From positions 15,825,911 to 15,889,910 of the forward strand of contig NC_086376.1 of the NCBI RefSeq assembly GCF_036588685.1: a stretch of DNA of 64,000 nt. The letters run 5' to 3'. Within the stretch, counting starts at the first letter, position 1. The number at the start of each line of letters is the position of its first letter. The notes below the pieces were generated by a model. It had not been told where the DNA came from and did not search any database. It saw nothing but the letters and a program-made list of their open reading frames with translations. A program made the translations under genes and the position numbers. This DNA is from Mytilus trossulus. Taxonomy: Eukaryota; Mollusca; Bivalvia; Mytilida; Mytilidae. Below are positions 52,840 to 63,854 of this stretch, one piece after another.

Positions 52840-53239
52840 TCGTGCCCTATGATCCTCTAATTATCTAAGAGGGGTAATTACTTTGTATAGAGAATATTGG
52901 AACAGCTATACTAGTTTTAAGAGCATATTTGTCGAGGAATCAAATTGAAGCTGTTGAAGACTCATTTTTATTACCATCAACAGTTACCGAACTCCAGCTT
53001 TCGCTAGGTGAGCATTTACAAAGCTTTCAAAAACTTGTGTTCAGTGATTTTTTCATGTAAATGGAAACGGGGGTGCACCACTTCTGAATGTCAACGTCAA
53101 AAGCAAAAGATGCTGTGCATTTTCGATGCCATAATCCACTCACATGCTCAAATAAATGATACAGAACTATTCATATATTTTGGAAATAAGGTTTATTTGT
53201 GTGGTCATTGATCAAAAATTCTTAAGTGTGTATCAAAAA

Positions 53240-53410
53240 GTAAAATCACAAAGATACTGGATTCCGACGAAAATTCAACATCAAACGAATGAATAACAAC
53301 TGTCATATTCCTGACTTTGATACTGGCATTTTCTTATGTTGAAAATGATGAATTGAACCTGGTTTTTATAGCTAGCTAAACCTCTCACTTGTATGACAGT
53401 CGCTTAGAAA
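53240..53410. repeat. 'AATACTGAACTCCGAGG' family copy
   Basis: 'CACAAAGATACTGGATTCCG', 'AACTGTCATATTCCTGACTT', 'GATGAATTGAACCTGGTTTT' and 'CCTCTCACTTGTATGACAGT', with an internal deletion. Confidence 0.55.
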
Positions 53411-53679
53411 GGGTTCATACATGTATAAATATTTATTTTATCATTCTTTAGTAACTGTTTACAGATAAATCAATGTGAAAATAATGCTCCAAAGAATAAG
53501 TTTATTCCAAGACAGCAATCATTTATAATTCATGGAAAGAATCTATTCATAAACAACATCAAACATCTCGTGTGCTTATATTGCCTCTTGAATTACAGAG
53601 GAAGGAGTGTTTTTCCAGTACTAATTTTTATAATATACTCATAGAAATTAGAATGGGAGGATTGACGTTTACCCACCTA

Positions 53680-53722
53680 TCTTTTACTAAATTATATTCC
53701 CGGTACCTTTGATAACTAACTA
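53680..53722 (+). mobile_element. Retrozyme-like unit, 3' tail fragment
   Basis: 'ACTAAATTATATTCCCGGTA' and 'CCTTTGATAACT' match the stretch just 3' of the hammerhead in the 45-kb units. The ribozyme itself is absent. Confidence 0.45.
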
Positions 53723-54268
53723 CTTTTACTCATATTTTTATTTTGTTTTAAAATTTGATGTATCAGTTCACATTTCTTAATTCTAAAATACTAATTCATC
53801 AAATTTTACAAAACATTTTCATCAAAAAAAGTTTAAATTAAAACTAAAAATCAAAAATATAAAAATGAGCCATCAAATATTATGTGCCGCTTAATTATAT
53901 GCAATCGATTATTGTATCTACAAAGTTGAACAGGGGGTTTACCATTAATGATTTGACAATTTGAAACAATGAGCAGATGTTTAAATCTTAAACATAAAAA
54001 TAAATTATGACAACGTTTAGATGGCATATTTGATTGTATTATAGGTTTTGGAAAATCCAATTAAATTTATTTCATTTATTTTAATAATAAATAACGATTT
54101 CCAAACAAAATATATCCCTTCACAACAAACGATCAATTAAAAGCAGTTTTTCTTCCGATTATCTTTCCACATGTTCCATCCACAATGTAGATAAAAGTCA
54201 AAGCTGACGAATATACAGTACATACAGATAATGAATTTAGTTGTTTTTTCATTTTATTTCAAAATATA

Positions 54269-55758
54269 TCACCGGTTTGACTTTTTGTTTTTCCATGCTC
54301 CTTCGCCAAAATTACAAGTTGACACTTTATGCGGCAATGTTCTGAGGCTTTTATTGACAAGATTTTGTTTATCTCGCCTTGGCTGTTGAATTCTCGGTGT
54401 CTCGTTTGACATATCTAGTTGATACTGTCTTGGCTGTTCCTTTGATTGTTGTGTTTTTATTTCGGCATGTAAGGAAACGACTGCTTTTGTTAGAGCGACA
54501 ACATTTTCCGATAATTTTTCACACGTTTTCTGTGTTTGGTCCTGTTTTCTTTCTAAATTTTGAATAGCCCTTGTATGTTCAACTTCCAGCTTTCTTTTTT
54601 CATCCGCTACTCTTTTTAACGCGGCATCTTTCAGAGTAATTTGTTTCTGTAAATAGTCAATTGTTTGCTTAAGTCTACTGATTTCCCTTTCCATGTCTTG
54701 ATTTTTCATTTCCAGTATTCGTATTTCTCCTCCTTGGTTGTTGGCCTTGTCCTTCAACTTCTTTAAATCTTCAAGCGCTCTTATTTGCTGGTCATGCACT
54801 GTAGACAGCTTTTCCTTTTTATTATTTAACTTTTCTTCTAATTCAATAACTCGTAATTTTGCGTCATCCATGCACTTTTTCCTATCTTCAAAGAGATTTT
54901 CTGCTGATGGGAATTTTCTACCACTGTTGGCTATAAAAATGAAATCAAATGATTTTAATTTATCTATAACAAAATATTTCACCAGTTGGAATCATTTGAT
55001 ATCTTTTGTTCCAAAACATTTCTGTGAAGTGAAGTTTTTACCATCTATTTTCAACAAGGTATTTTGCAACAACCTTACAACAAAAAAGTTTAAATTAAGA
55101 GCAATCAAGAATGATAAAAGAGGGACGAAAGATACCGGAGGGAGAGTCAAACTCGTAGATAGAAAATAAACTGACGACGCCATGGCTTAAATAAAAAGAC
55201 AAACAGACAAATGATAGTGCAAGAAAGAAGAATATACAGTGCAGGAGAATTTATCAATCCGTTAAGTTAGTAGTCATTTAAAATGGTTTCTATTAAATGG
55301 TTTCTATTTTCAAAAGAAAAATAAATCAATTGACATCTAGAAGTATATCAAATTTATATTTACGACAACTATAAACTTCTAAATCGTATTCAACAAAATT
55401 CTACCTAAAAAAGATATCTGAGTATTTTACGTAAAGAATTACATAATATATCATATAAAACATCCTTCTTACCAATTTTTTTTGCGGCCTTTTCAATTTC
55501 ATCTACAATATGGTTGTTTCCAGAAAGAGACAGAGCGTCCAAAAAGTTATTATAGTTGTTTCCACCTCTTCTTATCAATATTTCTAGGAGAATTTGACAT
55601 TGCTCATCGCTGTCTTTTTCTAAACCTATCTTACTCCTTTCGTCCCAAGTCAGACTGTCATCTTTTAGTAAATTGTCCATCACTTCACCAATGTTTGTGA
55701 TATTTTTCTTAATAAAAAGATTGCATTTTGAAAGTGCTGTTTTATAGTTTGAATCCAT
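54269..55758 (-). CDS. CARD / coiled-coil protein 2 (two exons)
   Basis: Exon 1 55758-55473 (286 bp), intron 542 bp (GTAAGA donor, TTATAG acceptor), exon 2 54930-54269 (662 bp); 948 bp, so 315 codons plus stop. Exon 1 encodes a CARD: ALSKCNLFIKKNITNIGEVM, LTWDERSKIG, 'QCQILLEILIRRGG', 'NNFLDALSLSGNNHIVDEIE'. Exon 2 opens NSGRKFPSAENLF, then a heptad-rich coiled coil (MDDAKLRVIELEEKLNNK, 'DMEREISRLKQTIDYLQKQI') with the shared block AIQNLERKQDQTQKTCEKLS. The tail has VSTCNFGEGAWKNKK, closely matched by paralogue 3. A TATAAA on the minus strand at 55793-55788 lies only 30 bp before the ATG, leaving almost no leader, so its relevance is doubtful. Same orientation and intron phase as its neighbours: a tandem duplicate. 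Confidence 0.88.
55105..55215 (-). mobile_element. Retroelement 3' UTR fragment in the intron of CARD gene 2
   Basis: 'GAGGGACGAAAGATACCGGA', 'GTCAAACTCGTAGAT', 'GACGACGCCATGGCTTAAAT' and 'AAAGACAAACAGACAAATGA' are the reverse complement of the 3' part of the 8690-9255 element; compare 60165 and 63855. Confidence 0.55.
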
Positions 55759-55759
55759 T

Positions 55760-57445
55760 GTTTGGAAGCGTGGGCACCAACCGCTGTTTATATCTTAATG
55801 AACCCGCAAACATTTAATATTTCGTAGATTAGTCATAATGAAGTAATAGCTTCTTTTATCTCAATTAGGTGTTTAAATCTTAATTATAATCGAGCATGTC
55901 ATCTGCAAGTCATTCGAGAAGTAATGAAGAAAAGAAGTTATAATGTAAAGTTTCGGTACATTACGGAATAGTTAAAATATATAAAGAATTTTGTGCGTAG
56001 GAAATATTTGTTTTAATTATGAATGTACTTCGTTCATGTCATTTTTTTCCCCGTGCCCAATCAGGTTAGGTCTTACTTATTCTGTCCAAATTATATTTGC
56101 TCAAGTCGGTGCTAGGCGTCGTCTTAAACTTGTAGGAAATTGGGAGGTTTTTAGCTCCATGTTTAAGACCTCACTGTGACTCGCAATGAAGAACAGCAAT
56201 AAAAGCGATTTCCTTTGCTTTTTTTGTTGTTGTGCATGTACTTATTTTGTGTCATGGATAAATACACCATATTCGTTGTTTTTTTTTCTATTACAAAAAT
56301 CACTACTAGTATATAAAAACCACAAAAATAACCAAAGATACCAGCTTAAACATCTGTATGTCTGACGCGCGTTTCGTCATCAATAGATTCAATAGAACAG
56401 TACATGACGCTCGAAAAAAAAAGTCCAAATCAATTACGAAGTTAAAGACTATATGGAATTTAGAATTAGTTTATAAGAAATGACTGAGATTTTATTACAG
56501 TCATTCCTATGGACTTTCCGGACTAAATTATTATGGACTTTACGAATTGATTTTCCTCCAAGTTCAGTATTTTTGTGATTTTACTTTTTAAAAAGAAAGC
56601 ACATACATCGGCTAAAACAGCTTGTGTTAGATAAATCATGCAAACGAATAAAAGGGTTTACCCTTTCGAAATATCTGCGTTCAACCACAAGTATTCTTAA
56701 GGCTGGTACCTTTCATTTTGTTGTATAGGTTTTTGCTGTGTTTTGTATGTTAGTTGGGTTGTTTATAAGACTGAAAAAATGTTTTATTTTGCGGTCGTAT
56801 AAGAGTATTAAGTAAATGACCAAAAAAATTCCAATGAAAAAATCAAAAGCTCAAACAAATTAAACAGTCAAATGCATATTGAACACGGTTTATAGCGGTG
56901 ACCTTTATAGATCTTTAGCTAGGTAAGTACCTCACGTGTATGACAGTCGCGTAAAAATATTGATAACAATGTGTTATCAAATCATACAGACATTTTTTGT
57001 TATAGGGTAAAAATGCCAAAAGTACAGGTACAGCAGTCAGCATTGTACATATTACAATCTTGATCACTATAAAAACAAAAAAATATTTCAACAAAGAAAT
57101 ACACACAAAAAAAACCACATAGATAAAGTACATTAAATGGGGTTGTTTAATGTGCTGTGTTTGTAGATTTTGGATCTTGACACGGTTTTTAAATTGGTCC
57201 ACTTAGAGGTTCAAAAGCTCCCCAATTAAATTTTATTTAATTTCATCAACAATTTAATTATTGAGGTTGTTTAATATGTCGAATATAAATAAATGCAACA
57301 GTAGTATACCGCTGTTCTCAAGTCATAAATCAATTGAAAGAAAACAAATCATCCGGGTTACAAACTAAAACCGAGGAAAACACATCATCTATAGGAGGAA
57401 AACAATCAAAACAACAGAAGATTGATGTACAATCGTGTATTCATA
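55760..57445. other. Intergenic stretch with repeat fragments
   Basis: 56335-56425 (minus) is a decayed hammerhead unit: GAAACGCGCGTC and GAGCGTCA survive, but the CTGATGA core is disrupted. 56540-56590 and 56800-57060 are fragments of the 'AATACTGAACTCCGAGG' family ('TCCAAGTTCAGTATTTTTGT', 'GTATGACAGTCGCGTAA'). No gene recognised. Confidence 0.45.
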
Positions 57446-58972
57446 TTTTTGTCAGCTAAACTTTTCTTCCTGTCCAAATAAAGACATGAAAATGGAAACC
57501 AAGGATGCGAGTTCATTTGCAGAATAGCTAACTCAAGATTTGTGAAAAAGGTCATTTATTCAGAATATCATAAAGCATTATATAACTGACAGTGATGGAC
57601 AATTATGTCATCAAACAAAACTGAATAAATGACAACAATTGCAAAGGTGGGGAATAAATACCGCCACTCAACAATAAACAAATTACAAAACATAAACAAA
57701 CAATTATATACAATCAACATATATATGATAGAATAATAATACTAAAACTTTTTTAAAAAAAAGAGGGTGTAGGTGGGTGGGAAATTGAAAATCTTTACTT
57801 TTCTGGCAAAACAAAAATAGCGTCTAGTAGCATTCAGTGCAATTGCGATAATGCGGGCGCAACTTGACGCTTGTTGAAAGTTAGCATGCACTTTAACCTC
57901 ATTGGTCAATTAAAATATTTGTGGCCAATGATAATTAGTATTGACCCTGATCATGCCATGACCATGCTGACCTTGACTGCCTGTAATCGAAAACTTGCAT
58001 AATTCCTAGACAAAGACCATGGAAATTTTCGGTTTCTTATTACACCATTGATAAGAAATAAAACCTACACAAGTTGAAACAGTAGCCCATAAAGCTAAAA
58101 TTTAGTGTATAAAAATTTACTGCCAAAAATGTTTTTATTATAATAAAACTTATTTTTTGTCAGCTAAACTTTTCTTCCTGTCCAAATAAAGACATGAAAA
58201 TGGAAACCAAGGATGCGAGTTCATTTGCAGAATAGCTAACTCAAGATTTGTGAAAAAGGTCATTTATTCAGAATATCATAAAGCATTATATAACTGACAG
58301 TGATGGACAATTATGTCATCAAACAAAACTGAATAAATGACAACAATTGCAAAGGTGGGGAATAAATACCGCCATGATCCCCAAGTCCCTGAGTTGGGGA
58401 GACCGCCACCCGAGACATCCTTGGAGACTACTTTTTATGACAAAAGGAAAAATTCAGAAAAATAACATATCTTTCAACTCAAAACATTAGTGTAAATAAC
58501 AAAATTAGGCAGAGCAAGCCCTGTTGACCTCTACCGTAACTGTTTGGCCAGTAGAAATGCCAATGTAAAGCAAACCCTTTTGACCTTTACATTCCCATGT
58601 CATACTGTTTGAAGTTCATCCTATTACCAACATTAAAGTAACTTAAATGTGTAAGGTACGCAGAGTGAAACAATATAATCAAAGACAAAATACATAGTTA
58701 TATATAAAAATTAGCAAAAATGAAAAAATACAATACAAATATATTTACATATCATTTTGCAAACAATATTGAACAATGGATTGAGCAAGCCCTGTTGACC
58801 TCTATCCATATTGACATAAAAGTCTACTCTAAATAAACGCAATGACGTAATTAAAAGAAAATAGTAAAAGATAGAGCAAGCCCTGTTGACCTCTACCAGC
58901 TTAATTAATACATAATGGAAAAATATAATTTATTTGGCAGAGCAAGCCCTGTTGACCCTCGTCAAATCACAG
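57446..58972 (-). repeat. Split direct repeats at the 3' end of a tyrosine-recombinase retrotransposon
   Basis: A 221-bp sequence at 57446-57666 (TTTTTGTCAGCTAAACTTTT ... GGAATAAATACCGCCA) is repeated without differences at 58154-58374, with 487 bp between. On the minus strand the order after the recombinase ORF is: short repeats (GAGCAAGCCCTGTTGACC at about 58512, 58782, 58876 and 58940), first 221-bp copy, spacer, second copy. Ngaro-type elements end in B1-A2-B2 split direct repeats, which this layout fits with B1 = 58154-58374, A2 = the spacer and B2 = 57446-57666. The left (A1) partner would be at the missing 5' end. Confidence 0.65.
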
Positions 58973-59572
58973 TCAAAAATTATCCATTCGAATGTAATTT
59001 TGCAATGCATTTGATTTCCATCTACCCATTTGTTGTATAACAGATAAAGATGTGCCTTTAGCTGCTTCACTTGTTGCAGCGCCTATTCTAAAACTATGAC
59101 CCTTGTAAAGCTCTGGGCTTAAACCTATACAAATTAATAGGGACTTCAAAGAGGAATTGAAATAAGTGTATGATACTGGTGTACCACAAAGAAATTGAAA
59201 AAGGGGACCTGACTTGTGTTTTGCTACCTTTATATAATCCATCATTGTTTTTACAGGGCAAAACGAATACCTCGGCAGTAATTGCCCAACGATCACGTGA
59301 CCAACACCATACACAGTGATTATGTAATCACAGAATGACGCGATGTCTCGAGCCAATTTCTCAGGATTCTTCTCGCTTGTCAAGTCATTACCGCCAATTT
59401 GAATAAATACAGAATCTGGTTTAAAAGTGTCAAACACTTGCATAAATTCTGGTTTCTGAATGCATTTACGACCCGGACGCAATGTACTACCACCGAAACC
59501 GGCAAATTGAACCTGAATTTCGGTACCATCGAATCCTAAATTGTATAGCCCTTCTGCACGATTCTCGTACAA
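58973..59572 (-). CDS. SGNH-hydrolase / tyrosine-recombinase chimera (Ngaro/DIRS-like remnant)
   Basis: 199 codons. Residues ~1-107 resemble the middle of an SGNH/GDSL hydrolase: 'GFGGSTLRPGRKCI', then FIQIGGNDL (block III G.ND) and 'VIVGQLLPRYS'. The nucleophile block (GDS) and the C-terminal D..H block are missing. Residues ~107-199 are the C-terminus of a tyrosine recombinase: 'CPVKTMMDYIKVA', 'GPLFQFLCGTPVS', YKGHSFRIGAATSEAAKG (H..R), MGRWKSNALQNYIR with the tyrosine nucleophile. The first catalytic arginine is missing. Ngaro-group elements are known to encode both an SGNH hydrolase and a YR; here an internal deletion seems to have fused them in frame. No reverse transcriptase is visible. 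The retained catalytic residues are insufficient for either activity. Confidence 0.7.
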   Translation of the reverse strand: MYENRAEGLYNLGFDGTEIQVQFAGFGGSTLRPGRKCIQKPEFMQVFDTFKPDSVFIQIGGNDLTSEKNPEKLARDIASFCDYIITVYGVGHVIVGQLLPRYSFCPVKTMMDYIKVAKHKSGPLFQFLCGTPVSYTYFNSSLKSLLICIGLSPELYKGHSFRIGAATSEAAKGTSLSVIQQMGRWKSNALQNYIRMDNF

Positions 59573-60160
59573 AAATGATTCTAATCTATGTACAAATGAA
59601 TGACAAAAGGCCCTTGGGGAAACTACTCAGCTAAAAAATTAAATTTTTTGCTCCATGCCTAAACCAAGAGCCTAGCTATGTGCATACTGAAAAGTAGCAA
59701 AGTATAGACCCCTGGCTTGACATCACACCAATCCAATTGGAACGATGGTTCAAAATAAATGCATGAGGCTATCAGGAAGCCTATGAGGCTATCATTCCTA
59801 GAGGCTATCATGCCTATGAGGCTATGAGGAAGCCTATAATGAGAAAAAAAATACCTTAGATTTAAAAAAAAATGAATAATTGGGGTTCTTTGATAAGCCA
59901 AATTTAACTGTGTATTTTGGGCCCGGTTTTCAAATTGGTTCGCTTTGAGGACAAAAAGTTCCAAAATTGGTCCGCACTGAGGACACAAAATTTTTAGTTT
60001 CTTTGATTTGCTGATCTAATCATATATCTAGATTTTGGATATTGGTCCAGATTAGGTAAATGTCCAATTTTAAAATTTGAAGTCTAAGCTACCATTCATT
60101 TTTTGCCAGAAACGTTAGCTGTGTCGACTAACTTATAGTTTTAAATAAATGAATCATAAA
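59573..60160. other. Non-genic; short GAGGCTATCA tandem repeat
   Basis: 59764-59838 repeats 'ATGAGGCTATCAGGAAGCCT' and 'AGAGGCTATCATGCCTATGA' in a ~12-35 bp irregular pattern. The minus frame at 59659-59988 has no recognisable domain. No reverse-transcriptase sequence was found although this is where the upstream part of the Ngaro-like element should be. Confidence 0.4.
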
Positions 60161-60164
60161 ACTG

Positions 60165-60690
60165 ACTTAAAAGAGGGACGACAGACACCATAGGGACAGT
60201 CAAACTCATAAATCTAAAACAAACTTACAACGCCATGGCTAAAAATGAAAAAGACAAACAGACAAACAATAGTACATATGACAAAACACAGAACACTAAA
60301 GAATAAACAACACGAACCCTACCAAAAACTAGGAGTGATCTCATGTGCTCCGGAAGGATAAGCAGATCCTGCTCTACATGTGGCACCCGTCGTGTTGCTT
60401 ATGTGATAAGAAATCCGGTAAATAGTCTAATTCGGTAGGTCACATTCATGAAAGGGTAGGGGATTGTAGTTAAGAAGTAAGGACCATATCCAATATCATT
60501 TGTGAAACGGTTATTCCATAACAGTCAACCAACTCGTGATGGCGTCCGTAAAATTTACGAAGGGATGATTTCAACTCCACCATTTGGAACTCTTGGTTTA
60601 ATAGCTTCCTTGTGAGCAGCAACTCTCTACCATGATAAGAAATGCAAGCACGGGAATATCGTATCAATTGGGAGATATGATACTTAAATC
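60165..60690 (-). mobile_element. Retroelement 3' end: reverse-transcriptase remnant plus 3' UTR
   Basis: The minus strand encodes 'YSRACISYHGRELLLTRKLL', 'NQEFQMVELKSSLRKFYGRH', 'HELVDCYGITVSQMILDM' (60667-60470), then the 3' UTR with 'GGTGCCACATG'-type and 'AGATCACTCCTAGTTTTTGG' sequence to about 60165. It is better preserved than the 8690 copy over this segment but lacks everything upstream. Confidence 0.68.
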
Positions 60691-60919
60691 ATCAGATATA
60701 AAATAGAAAGTACCGAACATGAAATACTGGCAATTATTGAAACGACTATAGTTCAAAATTAAAATAAGGATATGTGGTATGAGACAACTATCCACTTGAG
60801 TTCAAATGACGTACATGTGAGTAATTATAACTCAGTATACCTTTAACTAAATCGAATTGTCGGAGACTAAAATATTTATTAGAATACTGCTGACGGATTT
60901 CGAGAAACGACAAAAAAAA

Positions 60920-61190
60920 ATGAAATCACAAAAATACTCAAACTCCGCGGAAAATTCAGTCGGAAAGTCCCTAATCACATGGCAAAATCAAATGACAAAA
61001 CACATCAAAAACGAATGGAAAAACAACTGTCATATTCCTGACCTGGTACACACATTTTCAAATGTAGAAAATGGTGAATTGAACCTGGTTTTATAGCGCT
61101 AAACCTCTCACTTGTACAACATTGTCATCAAATTCCGTTATATTTACAACGATGCATAATAAATAAAATAGTCAAAATATGGGTACAGCA
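60920..61190. repeat. 'AATACTGAACTCCGAGG' family copy
   Basis: 'AAATACTCAAACTCCGCGGA', 'GGAAAGTCCCTAATCACATG', 'AACTGTCATATTCCTGACCT', 'GGTGAATTGAACCTGGTTTT'. The 79-codon plus frame over it (60857-61096) is a by-product. Confidence 0.6.
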
Positions 61191-61656
61191 GTCATCAAAA
61201 TGAATAGTCTGAGAATACAGTGACATTGTTCAATACCAAGATGTAAGCATTGAGAGGATGAAGGATAGTAAGGGTTCATAAATGTATAAGATTTATTTAA
61301 TTTTGCTGAAACTTATTCATCTCCTCTTTCTAAGCATATTATGTATAAGTCTGATGACGCGCGCTTTCTTTGTTGTTCGTTTTTCGAAAAGTGCTAAAAT
61401 TATAGACCAAAAACAATATTTTTTGTTTATTTCATCTTTTAAATACAATAAATAATCCATAAATCACCGTCTCTAGATCCATTTGAATATCAAGATAATA
61501 GTTCATGATCATCTCAAATGAGAAAAACTATTTAGTTTTATCGATGCAATTGTTACGTCAAATCTTTCATAAATAAACGAATTCATGGAAATGAGTCGGC
61601 AAATCAAAGAGAAAAAACCCAAACGATGTCAGTTTAAACATGAACTTAAGTTCAGA

Positions 61657-62985
61657 TTATCGAGGTGTTCTTGCGTTTCTCCAGTCGGCAGCATCACTAA
61701 AATTACAGGTAGATAATCCACGTCGTCTCTGCCGGCTATTAAACTTCTTTGGTGGGGACGGTTTTTGAACTTCGTCTTGAGCTTCTTTTATGGCTTGAGC
61801 TTTTTGGTTTGGAACTTTGACTTCAGCTTGCATAGGGAAATTCTTTGAAAAATCTCTCGCAAAATTGGTGAAATTTTCACATAACTTTTCGCACGTTTTT
61901 TGAGTGGCATCCTGCTTTCTTTCCAGATTTTGAATAGCTCTTAACTGCTCGTTTGCAGTCTTTTTCTTTTCTTCCTCGACCCGCCTGAGTTGTTTCTGGA
62001 TATTTTCAATAGTGGTTTTCAACTTATTTATTTCTTTTTCCAAGTCATGATTTTTCCTTTCTAAAACTTTTATTTGCGAATCTTTTTCAGTATTTTTCTC
62101 TCTCTGTTTCCTTAGATCATCTAAAGCTCTGCGCTGTTGGTCTCTGAGCAGCTTTAGCTTGACGTTCTTATCCTCGAGTTCCGATGTTAGCTCATCAATC
62201 CGTACTCTAAGATCCGTTATTGTTTTGTCCTTTTCGTCATCGGTATCTGATTCTGACATCAGCTTTTCATCACCTGTAAGTAAATTTATACTAAACCTTT
62301 ATTGGGGGCTATTGATTTAAAATGGAATGCTTATTTGGCAAACGATATGATGTTACCTTCAAAGGGTTAAAAATAAAATATTAAGTCAATATCCATTTTC
62401 TTAGAGTTATTGAATCAACTAAAATAAGAAAGCAGCTTTGTAAAAAAAGCGTGTTATATTTGAACCAAACAGATGCTTATATTTAAACATAGATGCAATA
62501 AGTTAGCAGACCTAACATAAGTTAGTTCTGTTGTTCTTACATTTGAAATAAGATGAAGAATTATCCATTTGTTTTAAATTATTTTCTAAAGGAATCAGTT
62601 TCAGTTTGCTATGTATGTAAATTTTAATAAATTGTTCTTCTTAATAGTTTTGTCATTTCATTCAGGTATAATATATATACGGTATATTGTTACCTTTACG
62701 AACGGACAGAGCATCTTCAATTTCTTTCGCAATATGTTCATTTCCGGTTGACTTCAGTGAATCTATGAATGTTTTATAGCATATCCCGCCTCGCCTGACC
62801 AATATTTCCAGAAGAGTCTGGCATTTGTCATCTGAAGATTTTTCGCCTCCACTGAACTGTATTCTTTCGTCCCACAGCAAACATCCCTCTTTTAATAGAA
62901 TATCAAGAATACGATCTATATTGGTCAAATTTTTCTTTATATAAAGATTGCATTTCGTAAGCGCTGTCTTTTGAGTTGGGTCCAT
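61657..62985 (-). CDS. CARD / coiled-coil protein 3 (two exons)
   Basis: Exon 1 62985-62694 (292 bp), intron 420 bp (GTAACA donor, TTACAG acceptor), exon 2 62273-61657 (617 bp); 909 bp, so 302 codons plus stop. The start chosen is MDPTQKTALTKCN, as in the paralogues; an in-frame ATG four codons upstream is possible. The CARD has 'LYIKKNLTNIDRILDILLKE', WDERIQFSGGEKSSDDKCQT, 'LLEILVRRGGICYKTFID', 'STGNEHIAKEIEDA'. Exon 2 starts with acidic DEKLMSESDTDDEKDK, then the coiled coil 'VLERKNHDLEKEINKLKTTI' and the shared AIQNLERKQDATQKTCEKLC block, a basic linker (QKPSPPKKFNSRQRRRG) and the tail LSTCNFSDAADWRNAR. CARDs mediate homotypic assembly with other CARDs, with the coiled coil presumably scaffolding oligomers; partners cannot be read from the sequence. 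Confidence 0.88.
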
Positions 62986-62997
62986 GGTTAGCCACAA

Positions 62998-63854
62998 CTA
63001 GCTATACATATTATTGTACTAGTTTCTTCTTGCCCCGAATATAATTAACACTTGTTTAATTGCAATCTATTTAATCATTTTTGTTATTTTTTAATTATCC
63101 AAACTGTTGGCTGATATGCTTAGCACGTGACGTTTTTTTGAATGAAGTGACTTATCAAATATCTTTCTACCTCATAAGTTGTGATCGAAAAGTGATACTA
63201 TTTGTAATTATTACAATAATCGTTATAATAGATAAGAGGAAGATAATAGAAACGTTTTGTCATCACGTCTGTGAATCCTAACCGTGTTATAATTGTATTG
63301 TCATACTTCTAGAAATAGCAGTTCTTGACAAGATCGCAAAGTTTATAACTGAAACCATTGTATCTGTCGACACTATCTAACCTTAGAATTAAAGAAGTAT
63401 TTTATACCTTTTTGTGATTTAATAACATGTTTGATTATGTTAAAGTTATGTATTCATATGTTGCATGCAAGTGGATAGGAGTGTATACATTTATGGATCT
63501 TCTGTCTATATTTTCCTAATCAAAAATTTTGATCTGAAAAACCAAGATTTTAGTTTGGAAATTCAAATAAATTTAATGCGATATCACTGTGAATTTGGGC
63601 TGGAAAGGGAGTGGTTGGTATGATAATTATCTAATAAACTTGTTCAGATACATCACCGTACATGGATCGCTGCAAAAATGGAAAATCATTTAACATATTA
63701 TCTTTCTAAACAAACCGTGAATATTAAGAGATACTCTTAGTGCACCCTTTTAGTAGAAATATCTTTAAAAAAAATGTGGAATGAGTTCATAGGGACACAG
63801 ATGATGCCCCCGCTAACATTTAACATAATAAAGGGAAATTACTCAAGGACTGTA
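62998..63854. other. Intergenic stretch, nothing recognised
   Basis: AT-rich sequence upstream of CARD gene 3; would contain its promoter, but no TATA box or known site stands out. Confidence 0.35.

Noticed and set aside
61340-61385. CTGATGACGCGCGC near 61355 as another hammerhead
   Set aside because: The core-like CTGATGA is not followed by a stem II hairpin and GAAA in the right order, and no stem I pairing exists.
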